A stretch of DNA of 64,000 nt from Staphylococcus piscifermentans (GCF_900186985.1 NZ_LT906447.1:248001-312000), one strand, 5' to 3'. Shown: positions 10,203-19,871, counted from the stretch's first letter. Numbers and translations are program-made. The notes: generated by a model from the sequence alone, not told the origin.

Positions 10203-11750
10203 ATGTTTACTTTAGGAGCAACACTATCCCAGCAGGTGAATCCTGACTGGCGAACGTACATTATGATTGGGGCATACTTCTTAATCTTGCTTGTCATCGG
10301 CTGGTACGGCTATAAAAAGGCGACAGGCAACGTGAGTGAATACATGCTCGGCGGCCGCAGTATCGGGCCGTACGTTACAGCACTCTCAGCAGGCGCATCT
10401 GACATGAGTGGTTGGATGATTATGGGCTTGCCAGGTGAAGTTTATACAACTGGACTTTCAGCAGCATGGTTAGCGATAGGGCTGACACTCGGTGCTTACA
10501 TCAACTATATCGTAGTCGCACCGAGGCTTCGCGTGTATACAGAACAAGCAGGCGATGCCATCACTTTGCCAGACTTTTTCCGTAACCGCTTAGCTGACAA
10601 TTCAAATCTTATCAAGATTATTTCCGGGGGAATAATCGTCGTCTTCTTCACACTGTATACACATGCAGGTATGGTATCAGGCGGAAAACTCTTCAATAGT
10701 GCCTTCGGATTAGATTATCATTGGGGCTTAATCTTAATTTCAGTGATCGTTATCGCGTATACTTTCTTCGGAGGCTATCTTGCGGTTTCACTCACAGACT
10801 TCTTCCAAGGTGTCATTATGCTGATTGCAATGGTTATGGTACCGATTGTGGCACTTCTGAAATTAAATGGACTAGACACATTTGACCAAGTGACAGACTT
10901 GAAACCGACTAACCTCGACCTATTCAAAGGAACAACAGTCATCGGGATCATCTCTTTCTTCGCATGGGGATTAGGTTACTTCGGCCAACCACATATTATC
11001 GTGCGCTTTATGAGTATCAAATCCGTTAAACAGCTACGTACAGCACGACGCTTCGGTATCGGCTGGATGGCTATCAGCTTGATCGGAGCAGTATTCGTAG
11101 GCTTAATCGGTATCGCATTCGTCAAAGATAAAGGCGTAGAATTGAAAGACCCAGAAACACTCTTCATCTTGATGGGGCAAATACTATTCCATCCACTCAT
11201 CGGTGGCTTCTTACTAGCTGCTATCTTAGCTGCAATCATGAGTACCATTTCATCACAACTACTCGTGACATCCAGCTCACTAACTGAAGATTTTTATAAA
11301 CTCATTCGCGGAGAAGACGCTGCGAAGAAACGCGAGAAAGAATTCTTGCTCGTAGGACGTCTATCCGTACTAGTCGTTGCATGTATTTCCATCGCTATTG
11401 CATGGTCGCCGAACGACACTATCTTGAATCTTGTCGGCAACGCATGGGCAGGTTTCGGTGCGGCATTCGGACCGTTAGTCGTTATGTCATTATACTGGAA
11501 AGGTTTGAGTCGAACAGGCGCAATCAGCGGTATGCTTGCTGGTGCCATCGTCGTTATCCTGTGGATCGTCTTTGCCAAACCACTCGGCGAAACCAACGAC
11601 TTCTTCAACCTATACGAAATCATTCCAGGCATCATCGCGAGCGTCCTCGTGACGATCATCGTAAGTAAGATGACTAAGAAACCAAACATCGATGTCGATA
11701 AAGACATGGATACGGTAAAAGAAACCATCAATACGGAAATGCATTCATAA
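10203..11750 (+). CDS. putP: Sodium/proline symporter PutP
   Basis: High-affinity Na+-coupled proline permease (515 aa) of the solute:sodium symporter family. It begins with [16 protein letters not shown] and continues with [20 protein letters not shown], a signature very close to S. aureus PutP, and [15 protein letters not shown]. About 13 transmembrane helices are visible; [20 protein letters not shown] near residue 345 is the conserved Na+/substrate segment. The start matches the known staphylococcal N-terminus. Proline uptake serves osmoprotection and nutrition. The gene stands alone, ending at a strong terminator. Confidence 0.95.
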   Translation: MFTLGATLSQQVNPDWRTYIMIGAYFLILLVIGWYGYKKATGNVSEYMLGGRSIGPYVTALSAGASDMSGWMIMGLPGEVYTTGLSAAWLAIGLTLGAYINYIVVAPRLRVYTEQAGDAITLPDFFRNRLADNSNLIKIISGGIIVVFFTLYTHAGMVSGGKLFNSAFGLDYHWGLILISVIVIAYTFFGGYLAVSLTDFFQGVIMLIAMVMVPIVALLKLNGLDTFDQVTDLKPTNLDLFKGTTVIGIISFFAWGLGYFGQPHIIVRFMSIKSVKQLRTARRFGIGWMAISLIGAVFVGLIGIAFVKDKGVELKDPETLFILMGQILFHPLIGGFLLAAILAAIMSTISSQLLVTSSSLTEDFYKLIRGEDAAKKREKEFLLVGRLSVLVVACISIAIAWSPNDTILNLVGNAWAGFGAAFGPLVVMSLYWKGLSRTGAISGMLAGAIVVILWIVFAKPLGETNDFFNLYEIIPGIIASVLVTIIVSKMTKKPNIDVDKDMDTVKETINTEMHS

Positions 11751-11756
11751 TTGTTA

Positions 11757-11806
11757 GCCCGGGTCATGGTAGGTTCCTGAAGGAAAGCCATGAACCGGGC
11801 ATTTTT
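11757..11806 (+). terminator. putP terminator
   Basis: Stem GCCCGGGTCATGG pairs with CCATGAACCGGGC over an 18-base loop, followed by ATTTTTAT; typical rho-independent terminator directly after putP. Confidence 0.8.
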
Positions 11807-11844
11807 ATACATATATAGGACAAAGCGAGTGACCAAACCAAAAA

Positions 11845-11877
11845 GGGAAGGCTCGACAACACATGCCGGACCTTCCC
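11845..11877 (-). terminator. Terminator of the acyl-CoA synthetase gene
   Basis: GGGAAGG and CCTTCCC form a stem with a 19-base loop; on the minus strand it is followed by TTTTT and lies 37 bases after the synthetase stop codon. Confidence 0.7.
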
Positions 11878-11914
11878 AATATTTATATCTCATGACATCC
11901 GAGCAGTCTATCAA

Positions 11915-13504
11915 TTACTCATGCTCACGATTATATTTTTCCACTTCAGCTTCACGCAACTCAACACGACGAATCTTGCCAGAGTTTGTCTTCGGCAAAT
12001 CCTCGACAAACTCAATCGCACGCGGATATTTATACGGCGCAACATCGTATTTCACGAAGTGCTGAAGCTCGCGTACTAATTCGTCGCTCGCTTCATAGCC
12101 ATCTTGCAAGATGACAAACGCTTTTACAATATTACCGCGCAATTCATGTGGACTTGCGACAACTGCCGTTTCCTTCACAGCAGGATGTTTCGTTAATGAG
12201 TCTTCAACTTCGAACGGTCCAATCGTATAACCAGAACTGATGATAATGTCGTCTGCACGGCCTTCGAACCAGAAGTAACCATCTTCGTCCTCTTTAGCAC
12301 GGTCGCCGGTTAAGAAATAATCGCCGGCTACACGCTCTTGAGTACGTTCAGGATCTTTAAAGTAACCTTTAAATAACGCTGGTAAATCGACAGGTACTGC
12401 AATATTGCCGACTACACCATTTTCAACAGGTTGACCTTCATCATCGACAATCAGCACACCGCTGCCAGGAATAGCTTTCCCCATTGAACCAGGGCGTCCA
12501 GGAACGTCTTTTAACAAACCAATCAATAAAGTACTTTCAGTTTGGCCGTAACCATCGCGCACCGTAATATCAAACGTATCTTGGAACTTCTCAACCACTT
12601 CTTGGTTCAACGGTTCGCCAGCAGACACCGCATCATGTAAATGCGATAAATCATAGTGGCCTAAATCTTGCAATTTCGCCATAATACGATACTCAGTCGG
12701 CGTACAGCACAACACATTGATTTGATAATCTTGAAGTAGTTCAAGGTATTTCGTGCCGTCAAAGCGTCCGTTATATACAAACGCAGTAGCGCCAGAAGTC
12801 ATCGTAGACAAGAAAGGACTCCAGACCCATTTTTGCCAACCAGGCGCAGCAGTAGCCCAGACAATATCATCCTCATGAATATTCAGCCAATGTTTCGGCG
12901 CCATTTGCATATGCGCATATCCCCAGCCATGCGAATGCACAACAGCTTTAGGATTGCCAGTTGTCCCAGATGTATAAGGTAAGAACGCGACATCATCACG
13001 ATCCGTATCAGCAATCTCAAGCACATCACTTTGCGACTCGACATCCTGATCTACATCAACCCAGCCATCCTTCTGACCGCCGATAATAAATTTCATCAAA
13101 TCATCATACTCATCAACACCGTCAAACTCATCCGCACCAGCAGCAATAGATAACACCGCATCCACTTCGCCGTGCGTAATACGATACTGCAAATCCTTCG
13201 TACGCAACATTTCAGAAGCCGGAATCAACGCTACACCTAACTTCAACGCCGCAATATAGACCTCATACGTCTCAATACTGCGCTCCATCTTGATGAGCAA
13301 CGTGTCACCCTTCTTCAAACCATGCTGCTTAAACAAATTCCCCATACGGTTAGACTTGCGAATTAAATCCGCATACGTTACCTTCGTCTCATTACCCGCA
13401 TTATCTTCAAATATAATCGCAACCTTCGACTCATCCTGCGCATACTTTTCAATCTCAGAAACAATATTGAAACTACGAGGTGCGACCAAATCCGGTTTGT
13501 TCAT
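11915..13504 (-). CDS. Acyl-CoA synthetase, AMP-forming (medium-chain type)
   Basis: Activates a carboxylic acid to its CoA thioester through an acyl-adenylate (529 aa). Adenylate-forming motifs are all present: the P-loop-like YTSGTTGNPKAVVHSHG, YGQTESTLLIGL, the YFLTGDRA motif and the C-terminal catalytic lysine in PKTNSGKIRR. The overall pattern is that of the medium-chain/acetyl-CoA-synthetase-like MACS group rather than canonical AcsA. The start at 13504 has AGGAGG nine bases upstream; longer forms lack one. It is a single-gene unit between terminators. A cre-like site lies upstream (13617-13630), consistent with repression by glucose, but substrate length cannot be read from the sequence. 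Confidence 0.85.
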   Translation of the reverse strand: MNKPDLVAPRSFNIVSEIEKYAQDESKVAIIFEDNAGNETKVTYADLIRKSNRMGNLFKQHGLKKGDTLLIKMERSIETYEVYIAALKLGVALIPASEMLRTKDLQYRITHGEVDAVLSIAAGADEFDGVDEYDDLMKFIIGGQKDGWVDVDQDVESQSDVLEIADTDRDDVAFLPYTSGTTGNPKAVVHSHGWGYAHMQMAPKHWLNIHEDDIVWATAAPGWQKWVWSPFLSTMTSGATAFVYNGRFDGTKYLELLQDYQINVLCCTPTEYRIMAKLQDLGHYDLSHLHDAVSAGEPLNQEVVEKFQDTFDITVRDGYGQTESTLLIGLLKDVPGRPGSMGKAIPGSGVLIVDDEGQPVENGVVGNIAVPVDLPALFKGYFKDPERTQERVAGDYFLTGDRAKEDEDGYFWFEGRADDIIISSGYTIGPFEVEDSLTKHPAVKETAVVASPHELRGNIVKAFVILQDGYEASDELVRELQHFVKYDVAPYKYPRAIEFVEDLPKTNSGKIRRVELREAEVEKYNREHE

Positions 13505-13616
13505 CTTACAAATCCTCCTATCAAAAACACAAATTTCCAATTCACGAAAAAAGAATACCCCTTCATTTTAGCAATCTTAAAACCATATTATAAGTAAAGA
13601 CTCTTTGCCCCTTGCG

Positions 13617-13630
13617 GGAAAACGCTTTCT
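13617..13630 (-). promoter_or_regulatory. cre-like site upstream of acyl-CoA synthetase
   Basis: On the minus strand AGAAAGCGTTTTCC resembles the CcpA box TGNAANCGNWNNCA with two end mismatches. A TATAAT sequence sits about 25 bases downstream on the same strand. Suggestive only. Confidence 0.25.
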
Positions 13631-13794
13631 TCTACACATTTATATGACAAGTAGCCAAACAGCGCCAGATAAGTGCAGAAGAAAGCTTCGGCCGAGCCAT
13701 TGTAGCTTCACAAAACGTTCATCCATATCCCGATGTGCATCAAGACGTGGAGGCGCTCTTCGAAGGCGCCTAGAAAGCGACGGCCAAATAAAGA

Positions 13795-13825
13795 AGAGCC
13801 TCTGCACTGACGTGCAAGAGACTCT
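13795..13825 (-). terminator. Small hairpin upstream of acyl-CoA synthetase
   Basis: An imperfect stem with core TGCAC/GTGCA and arms AGAG...CTCT; on the minus strand it is followed by TCTTTATTT. It may end transcripts reading through from the nhaC direction. Confidence 0.4.
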
Positions 13826-13843
13826 GGTATGTTGAAGAGGATT

Positions 13844-13899
13844 TAATAGACGGGCTTTCGAAAGCAGGTTGGTAATAGACGGGCTTTCGAAAGCAGGTT
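13844..13899. repeat. Two exact 27-bp direct repeats
   Basis: A 27-base sequence beginning TAATAGACGGGCTTTCGAAA occurs at 13844-13870 and again, identical, at 13873-13899, two bases apart. Each copy contains the palindrome CTTTCGAAAG. The second copy overlaps the left arm of the long hairpin that follows. Looks like a recent slippage-type duplication. Confidence 0.85.
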
Positions 13900-13984
13900 T
13901 CTCGGCAATAAGTGCGAAATTCACTGAAGACTGAAGAACGTCTTCTGTTCATTTCTCCTTATTGCTCGCAACCTAAACGCTTTC
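13889..13984. repeat. Long imperfect hairpin, element A
   Basis: The left arm (13889-13931, GAAAGC to GAAGAC) and right arm (13940-13984, GTCTTC to GCTTTC) are complementary over roughly 40 positions with small bulges, sharing the core GCAATAAG/CTTATTGC. It is followed by AAGCACCTTTTTT. Element B at 14017-14107 has the same architecture and core, so these are two members of one repeat type. Confidence 0.7.
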
Positions 13985-14016
13985 TCAAGCACCTTTTTTA
14001 ATATACGGGCTTCAAA

Positions 14017-14107
14017 GTGCAGGTTCTTCGGCAATAAGGCGTAAATCGCTGAAAATCACAGAACGATTTTCGCTCATTACTTCTTATTGCTCAGAACCTA
14101 ACCGCAC
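14017..14107. repeat. Long imperfect hairpin, element B
   Basis: The left arm (14017-14057, GTGCAGGTTC to GAAAATC) and right arm (14065-14107, GATTTTCG to CCGCAC) form a long stem with the same GCAATAAG/CTTATTGC core and AGGTT/AACCT block as element A. It too is followed by CCGCACCTTTTTT. It lies just after the nhaC stop codon and could also serve as its terminator region. Confidence 0.7.
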
Positions 14108-14129
14108 TTTTCCGCACCTTTTTTGCACC

Positions 14130-15623
14130 TTACACTAAATCTGCGTCTTTAGGCAGGGCTGCCTTTTTTCCGACATCCGCACCTTTTTTATCTTCTTTTG
14201 GCAGTTTAATAATCTTGAAGCCGGTATAAGCAAAGATGATTGAGATAATCGGTACTAAGAAGTTCAAGATAGCGAACGGTGCATATTCAAAGACTGTCAC
14301 ACCAAGCGTTGAAGCAATGAATACGCCACATGTGTTCCAAGGAACGAAGACGGACGTCAGTGTGCCCCCATCTTCTAAAGCACGAGATAAGTTCTTCGCA
14401 TGCAAGCCTTTCTCTTTGAAAGCATCTGCATACATACGTCCTGGTACAATAATTGAAATGTATTGTTCAGAACAAGTGAAGTTTGTACCGATACAAGATA
14501 CGATAACAGAAGCAATCAATGAACCAGTGTTTCTCGCAAACTTCAAGATTACATTGATTAATGCTGATAACATACCTGAATATTCAAGTACACCACCGAA
14601 AGTCATAGCGACAAGGGTCAAGGAAATCGTGTAGAACATCGATTCCAAACCACCACGGTTGAATAATTCATCAACCATTTTATTACCAGATTCCATTGTA
14701 TAACCAGTTTGCAATGCAGTCATTGCATCAGTTAATGAACCGCCTTGCACAAAGATTTGCGCAAAGAAACCTAATACAATACCGACACAAATCGCTGGAA
14801 TCGCCGGAACTTTAAAGATAACTAACACAATAACTGCCAACGGAATCAATAACAACCAAGGTGAGATGACAAAGTTGTCTTGTATAGTTGTCAAAATTTT
14901 CTCAATATTTTTAGGGTCAAAGTGCTTATTACCAAAGCGCTGACCTAAGAAGAAGAACGTAATAACAGTAATGACAAGCGCTGGAATCGTTGTATACATC
15001 ATATGTTTAATATGATCGAACAAATCTACATTCGTTAAACCAGAAGCCAAGTTCGTTGTATCAGATAGAGGACTCATTTTATCACCGAAGTACGAACCGC
15101 AGATTACTGCACCTGCAATCATACCAGGAGAAATCCCCATACTAATACCGATACCCATGGAAGCTACCCCCACAGTAGCCATCGTCGACCAAGAACTTCC
15201 GATTGCCAGAGCAACGATACCACATAAAATTACGACTACTGCCAAGAAATAACGCGGATCAATCAATTGCAGACCATAATAAATCATCGTCGCAACAACG
15301 CCGCTGCCAATCCAAGAACCAATAATCAAGCCGACCAAGATGATAATCACAATCGCCGGCAAAGCATGCCTGATCCCTTTATACATCATCTCCTCAACCT
15401 CATCGAACTTATAACCATGCAACATCGTGACACCAATCGCTACAGCAGTCCCAATCATCAACGGAATATGCGGTTCCTTCTTCAAGACCGCCACCGTAAA
15501 TAACATTGCCGCGATCATAATCCCCAATGTCAATACCGATGCGCCAACCCCTAATGGCTTGTGCTGCTTTTCAACAGCTTCCTTATTCTCTACATTTGCA
15601 TTCTTCTCTTCCTGATTTTGCAT
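14130..15623 (-). CDS. nhaC: Na+/H+ antiporter, NhaC family
   Basis: Membrane antiporter (497 aa) of the NhaC family, used for sodium or amino-acid-coupled proton exchange. Roughly 11-12 hydrophobic helices are visible. Conserved blocks include IALAIGSSWSTMATVGVAS, GAVICGSYFGDKMSPLSDTT and the C-terminal LEDGGTLTSVFVPWNTCGVF. The ATG at 15623 is used; its nearest ribosome binding site (AAGGGG) is 13 bases away, and a GTG at 15635 is too close to it, so the exact start is uncertain. A cre-like site lies about 50 bp upstream. Some NhaC relatives exchange malate/lactate or other organic anions, so the substrate is not certain. Confidence 0.85.
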   Translation of the reverse strand: MQNQEEKNANVENKEAVEKQHKPLGVGASVLTLGIMIAAMLFTVAVLKKEPHIPLMIGTAVAIGVTMLHGYKFDEVEEMMYKGIRHALPAIVIIILVGLIIGSWIGSGVVATMIYYGLQLIDPRYFLAVVVILCGIVALAIGSSWSTMATVGVASMGIGISMGISPGMIAGAVICGSYFGDKMSPLSDTTNLASGLTNVDLFDHIKHMMYTTIPALVITVITFFFLGQRFGNKHFDPKNIEKILTTIQDNFVISPWLLLIPLAVIVLVIFKVPAIPAICVGIVLGFFAQIFVQGGSLTDAMTALQTGYTMESGNKMVDELFNRGGLESMFYTISLTLVAMTFGGVLEYSGMLSALINVILKFARNTGSLIASVIVSCIGTNFTCSEQYISIIVPGRMYADAFKEKGLHAKNLSRALEDGGTLTSVFVPWNTCGVFIASTLGVTVFEYAPFAILNFLVPIISIIFAYTGFKIIKLPKEDKKGADVGKKAALPKDADLV

Positions 15624-15672
15624 AACATAAACCACACCCCTTATGTTTGTTTAGTGTAATCATACATAATAA

Positions 15673-15686
15673 AGAAACCGCTTTCA
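15673..15686. promoter_or_regulatory. cre-like site upstream of nhaC
   Basis: AGAAACCGCTTTCA matches the CcpA box TGNAANCGNWNNCA at all but the first base and lies 50 bp upstream of the nhaC start. Possible carbon catabolite control. Confidence 0.35.
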
Positions 15687-15967
15687 ACACTTTTCCCAAG
15701 CTAAATTGCCTATCTAATTACTAGGAAATGTATTTTCAGAAAGAACAGTGTCAACACTGAAAAGGCTACAAACCCCATAGCATCAAGTCTTTTGATTATT
15801 CTGAAAAATTATTTTTAAATCTATTTTGACACCTTTTTCACTCCCAAAAAAAATTAAAAAAATTTTGAGAGAAGAAAAATTCAGAAGAGATTGCGCACAC
15901 CTTCACTTTAACGTGCTATCAGAATGAGGTGCAAAACGCTTTAGTACGCTAATAGGAAGAAACTGGA

Positions 15968-16906
15968 ATGTTTAAAAAGTCGCCGGAGTGGAACTTAATC
16001 ATAAAATACTTAGCACGAGATAAGAGAGGAAGATACATCTTGGATATTAATATCAATGATTATAAAGTTCCCGTACAAAAAGAATTCAAATTTAAAGATT
16101 ACCCGCACCAAGTCAGCACACAAGAGAATGAGACAGAACTTCGCGATGAAGTTATTCCGGAACTGGTCGATTTATTACAAGACTTACATTTGAAATTATT
16201 TGCAGAAGAGAAAGACGGCATCATGGTGGTATTGCAAGCTATGGACGCAGCCGGCAAAGATGAGGCAATCAGCTATATTTTTTCAAATTTGAATGCACAA
16301 GGTCTGAAAACAACTTCATTCGGACAGCCGAGCGAAGAAGAGGAGAAACACGACTACCTATGGCGGTTGCATCGTGGCAAACCTGAACGCGGAGAAATCT
16401 CTCTGCTCAACCGTTCTTATTATGAAGATGTGATTGTCACACGTGTACACGATTTATTAGGAGAAGAACATAAAGATCAAATTAAAGACGACACGGATTT
16501 GTGGAAGTTACGCTATCGCCAAATTAACGACCATGAGCGCTATTTAGAAGAAAACGGGTTTCATACTATTAAATTCTTCTTCAATATGTCAAAAGACGCA
16601 CAAAGAGACAGATTGCTCGAACGCATGAAAGATCCGAAGAAGAATTGGGAATTCTCATTTAATGATGTCAAAGAACGCCAACATTGGGACGATTACCAAG
16701 AAATCTTTCAAGATATGATTAACGAAACTTCTACCTCATGGGCGCCGTGGTACGTCTTGCCTGCAGATAATCCGTGGTATGCACGCGCAGTCATTACCAA
16801 AGTCATGATAGAAGCCCTAGAAAAAATTAATCCGCAATTTCCTGAATTTACCGCAGAAGAAAAAGCAGAATTAGATAAATATATCGAACAATTGGAGAAT
16901 GAGTAG
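15968..16906 (+). CDS. Polyphosphate kinase 2 family protein
   Basis: Transfers phosphate from inorganic polyphosphate to a nucleoside mono- or diphosphate (312 aa, normal for a one-domain PPK2). It has the family P-loop MVVLQAMDAAGKDEAI near residues 92-107, the lid region WRLHRGKPERGEISLLNRSY, and YEDVIVTRVH. Later NDHERYLEENGFHTIKFF and APWYVLPADNPWYARA are also typical. AGGAAG precedes the ATG. PPK2 subclass (AMP versus ADP use) cannot be settled by eye. Single gene between a 332-bp AT-rich upstream region with no other gene seen and a strong terminator. Confidence 0.9.
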   Translation: MFKKSPEWNLIIKYLARDKRGRYILDININDYKVPVQKEFKFKDYPHQVSTQENETELRDEVIPELVDLLQDLHLKLFAEEKDGIMVVLQAMDAAGKDEAISYIFSNLNAQGLKTTSFGQPSEEEEKHDYLWRLHRGKPERGEISLLNRSYYEDVIVTRVHDLLGEEHKDQIKDDTDLWKLRYRQINDHERYLEENGFHTIKFFFNMSKDAQRDRLLERMKDPKKNWEFSFNDVKERQHWDDYQEIFQDMINETSTSWAPWYVLPADNPWYARAVITKVMIEALEKINPQFPEFTAEEKAELDKYIEQLENE

Positions 16907-16910
16907 GGGA

Positions 16911-16954
16911 AAAAGCGAGGACCGGAACATTAATTTGTCCTGGACCTCGCTTTT
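16911..16954. terminator. Terminator after polyphosphate kinase 2
   Basis: AAAAGCGAGG...CCTCGCTTTT stem with an inner imperfect part, beginning 5 bases after the stop codon; can act in both directions. Confidence 0.75.
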
Positions 16955-16991
16955 GGAGTTTATTTTATGGAAATATTTATAGGTTCGGGCA

Positions 16992-17198
16992 AAACTGTAT
17001 AGGCGCGTTCATGTTGCCTATACAGTTAGAGGTCAAAGTGTCTAGGCGCGTTCATGTTGCCTATACAGTTACGGTCCAAAGTGTTAAGGCGAGCTCATGC
17101 CGCCTATACAGTTTTAAGCCAAAGTGTCTAGGCGAGCTCATGTTGCCTATACAGTTTCAGGCCAAAGTGTCTAGGCGAGCTCATGTTGCCTATACACT
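16992..17198. repeat. Array 1 of 43-bp palindromic repeats (five units)
   Basis: Five tandem units with a period of about 43 bp. Each unit reads AAAGTGTCTAGGC, a short variable middle, then GCCTATACAGTTT, so every unit is itself a hairpin; the first unit has a perfect 12-bp stem (AACTGTATAGGC/GCCTATACAGTT). The array lies between two convergent genes. The same repeat occurs in reverse orientation at 26014-26286 and again at 61227-61305. Confidence 0.85.
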
Positions 17199-17285
17199 TC
17201 CACGCTCGCCGCGCCCCTCAACCCATCATGCCATCAACCTCGCAGTACAAAGCAACTCGACCATCCCGAACCTACCACACACCAA

Positions 17286-18071
17286 CTACTCCACATCATC
17301 TAAAATAGCCGTAATCCAGTGACCGAACTCACAAGCTAGATGCCATTGATGCGCTTTAATCATAGAATCTGGTACCATGCTTGGAAATTCAACTAAAGCT
17401 TTGAAGCGAAAGCCGTCATTTTCTTTCTTCGCCTGATGACGCATACCGCCAATCACATGACCTTTCTTATCTTTTGCGGCGCCAGCCAATTCCACAGGAT
17501 AATCCGTAGATTTACGGGATTGCAAACCAGTCAAGTCGCCATAATGCGCATAGAAATGCGTAGGAAGCGGTGAACCGCCAGTCGTTTCCAAGACCTCTTG
17601 AATCGTCGGCGTTAAACCAAGCAATACATAATGATCCGGGTTCGAGCCCACATTAATTGCGTCATGTGCATCACTGCGGACCATCATTACCTCCGTAATT
17701 TTGTCCATAACTTCTTCAGGACTCAATTTACTATGAGGTACATAAATTTCCGTAATACTGAACTTTCTCTTGCCACGCGCAAATTTCGCCGCAAATCCCG
17801 AAACCGTATCACCAATCTGGCATCTGCGCTCCAGTACACGACGCAAGCGGTCAAAGCCCATATCCATCTTAATACGGACCAACTCAGCATTTAAAGATTG
17901 AATATCTTTATTCGCAATCCATTTAGAGACTTGCGGACTCACATCAGCATCCGTATGTTTTTGGAAAAATTTAAAGTTCTTCTTCAAGCGTTTGAACTCC
18001 CACTCATTGACTTCTTCAACAGGGACTTCATGACCATTGATAGAAAAAAGCAATCTATCACCATTAATCAT
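17286..18071 (-). CDS. Conserved hypothetical protein, function unknown
   Basis: A 261-aa soluble protein that I do not recognise. No signal peptide or membrane segment is visible. The N-terminal third is charged (FKRLKKNFKFFQKHTDADVS); the middle contains ITEIYVPHSKLSPEEVMDKI; the C-terminal part has GGSPLPTHFYAHYGDLTGLQ and ends in WHLACEFGHWITAILDDVE. AGGAGG precedes the ATG at 18071. It is monocistronic and convergent with the polyphosphate kinase gene. The regular codon use and clean ribosome binding site indicate a real gene. Confidence 0.7.
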   Translation of the reverse strand: MINGDRLLFSINGHEVPVEEVNEWEFKRLKKNFKFFQKHTDADVSPQVSKWIANKDIQSLNAELVRIKMDMGFDRLRRVLERRCQIGDTVSGFAAKFARGKRKFSITEIYVPHSKLSPEEVMDKITEVMMVRSDAHDAINVGSNPDHYVLLGLTPTIQEVLETTGGSPLPTHFYAHYGDLTGLQSRKSTDYPVELAGAAKDKKGHVIGGMRHQAKKENDGFRFKALVEFPSMVPDSMIKAHQWHLACEFGHWITAILDDVE

Positions 18072-18154
18072 TTAAAACGCCTCCTCTCTGTTCTGCTTAA
18101 AATATCTATATTACTGTAACATATCCGCTCGAAAATTAGTATACCCATATCAAC

Positions 18155-19177
18155 TTAGATAAGATTATACTTTTTCAAACTATCCGTCGCATTTAAAATC
18201 GCAGTTTCTTGATCAGCAATCGGCGTCCAGCCCAGTACCTCTTTCGCTTGTTGATTACTAATATTACGATTGATTTCCAACAATAATTTGGCTTCCTTCG
18301 CACGTTTACTGAACAGCGCACTCATTTTCAGTACGAAATCAGGCATCACATGTGTACTCACACTTTCAGACACCTCTGGAAGTTGCGCTTTCAATAACTG
18401 CGCAATTTCCGGCATCGTAATCTTGCCATCTGCACTCACAATAAAACGCTTGCCTGCAGCTTCCTCTACCTTCATCGCCAAAATATGAATCGCCGCCACA
18501 TCACGCACATCCACCACATTTAAAGCAATATTCGGCAATCTGCCCGCACCATTCGTCATATACTTAATCGTTTCGAAACTCCCGGACATATGCTCATCCA
18601 GCGACGGACCGAAGATAGCCACAGGATTAATCGTCACCAGCTCCATATCCGTCTCAGAATTTTCCATAAATTGCCAAGCCGCTTTTTCCGCCAGCAACTT
18701 AGACTTTTCATATACCGATAAACCAGGTTGATTCTCCTGCGTCCAATCAGCTTCCGTTGTCACACTGGACTGATCCAAATTACTGAAACCGACTGCTCCG
18801 AAATTAGACGTCATCACCACACGTTTGACCTCCGCATCATCCGCAAACTTCAACACTCGCTGAATCCCTTCCAAAGCAGGGCGGATGACCTCATTTTCAT
18901 CCTTAACCTTGCCGAAGAACATCGGCGAAGCCACACTCATCACCACATCAATATCCTCCATCGCAGCCTCCCAATTCTCATCACTCGACAAATCAGCCAC
19001 CACGAAACTTAAATTTTCCGTAGGGACTCCGTTATCATTCAACGCATCCAACACTTGGGGTTGCTTCTTCAACGAACGCAACGTCGTACGCACCACATAA
19101 CCCTGCTTCAACAACTCCGCCACAATACGCAATCCTAAGAAACCCGAACCGCCAGTTACCAACACATGATTTTCCAT
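18155..19177 (-). CDS. NAD(P)-dependent epimerase/dehydratase-type reductase (extended SDR)
   Basis: Extended short-chain dehydrogenase of the dihydroflavonol-reductase/aldehyde-reductase type (340 aa). The nucleotide-binding motif VTGGSGFLGLRIVAELLKQG is at the N-terminus and the catalytic YEKSK (YxxxK) lies near residue 155. Downstream blocks INPVAIFGPSL and DVRDVAAIHILAM are characteristic. Physiological substrate unknown. It is a single gene on the minus strand, 83 bp upstream of the preceding hypothetical gene, with a normal start. Confidence 0.82.
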   Translation of the reverse strand: MENHVLVTGGSGFLGLRIVAELLKQGYVVRTTLRSLKKQPQVLDALNDNGVPTENLSFVVADLSSDENWEAAMEDIDVVMSVASPMFFGKVKDENEVIRPALEGIQRVLKFADDAEVKRVVMTSNFGAVGFSNLDQSSVTTEADWTQENQPGLSVYEKSKLLAEKAAWQFMENSETDMELVTINPVAIFGPSLDEHMSGSFETIKYMTNGAGRLPNIALNVVDVRDVAAIHILAMKVEEAAGKRFIVSADGKITMPEIAQLLKAQLPEVSESVSTHVMPDFVLKMSALFSKRAKEAKLLLEINRNISNQQAKEVLGWTPIADQETAILNATDSLKKYNLI

Positions 19178-19349
19178 TCCGATATCCTCACCTTCAAAGT
19201 CATTTCTCTACTACATTCCCGAATTACCCAGAAATATTTTTCAGGAAAAGAAAAACTTGGAAAGAGGGAGAAGCAAAGAGTTGCTCCAAACAAAAAAGAC
19301 TCACCAGGAAATCCCTAGCAAGCCTGTAACTGTTCTACGTGAAACACTA

Positions 19350-19607
19350 TTATTGAATTGTGACCACTATCATCATTAATATACCGATCAGCGATAAAGC
19401 TTTGTGACGCTTCCAGATTGTTACGACAATACTGCCGATTAATAAGAGGCGGACACCTTTGAATAATAGCATGTGCTGTGCTGCTTCAAATAAATCTAAA
19501 CGATTTAAGAGCGTTAAACTCACTAATAGACCCAAACTGACCCAAATTAAAATATATGCAATCCTTAAATAAGCGGGGGCCTGGGCACGACTGTGTTGTG
19601 TCTCCAT
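19350..19607 (-). CDS. Small three-helix membrane protein, function unknown
   Basis: 85 aa with three predicted membrane helices (IAYILIWVSLGLLVSLTLL, a central LLLIGSIVV segment, and SLIGILMMIVVTI). GGAGGT lies 7 bases before the ATG. No family is recognised; similar small proteins are common in staphylococci. The 264 bp upstream to the amidohydrolase are AT-rich and show no other gene. Confidence 0.6.
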   Translation of the reverse strand: METQHSRAQAPAYLRIAYILIWVSLGLLVSLTLLNRLDLFEAAQHMLLFKGVRLLLIGSIVVTIWKRHKALSLIGILMMIVVTIQ

Positions 19608-19871
19608 CCGTTTACCTCCAGGTTGTATTCAACTGCTATATCATCTATATTTCGAACTTAATCATATTAAACTGTGTTCAGTTATCGAGAGTACGCTTAC
19701 ACTAAAGATATAAGATTCTATTAGATATTGCAATATAAATTTTTAAATAGTAGCTAAATAGGTTCGAAATTTCATCTAAAATTAAACCTAAATGGGTAGA
19801 AAAATAAAAGATTCAAACACTCAATAAAGGGAAAGCATTATTGATAATTTAATTGAAGGGAGGATGTAGAA

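Noticed and set aside
11294-11914. Long antisense open frame opposite putP
   Set aside because: Shadow of the putP coding sequence: no ribosome binding site, no family resemblance and unlikely amino-acid composition.
13844-14107. T-box or riboswitch leader
   Set aside because: No T-box sequence or specifier architecture is visible and the two elements are tandem near-copies of one hairpin, not a single structured leader.
16992-17198. Possible CRISPR array
   Set aside because: Period is 43 bp with the variable parts only a few bases long and the units themselves palindromic; no unique spacers of 28-38 bp and no cas genes nearby. Same for the arrays at 26014 and 61227.
17011-17322. 103-aa plus-strand frame with internal repeats
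   Set aside because: It is the translation of the 43-bp repeat array, whose tandem repetition creates a false repeat protein.
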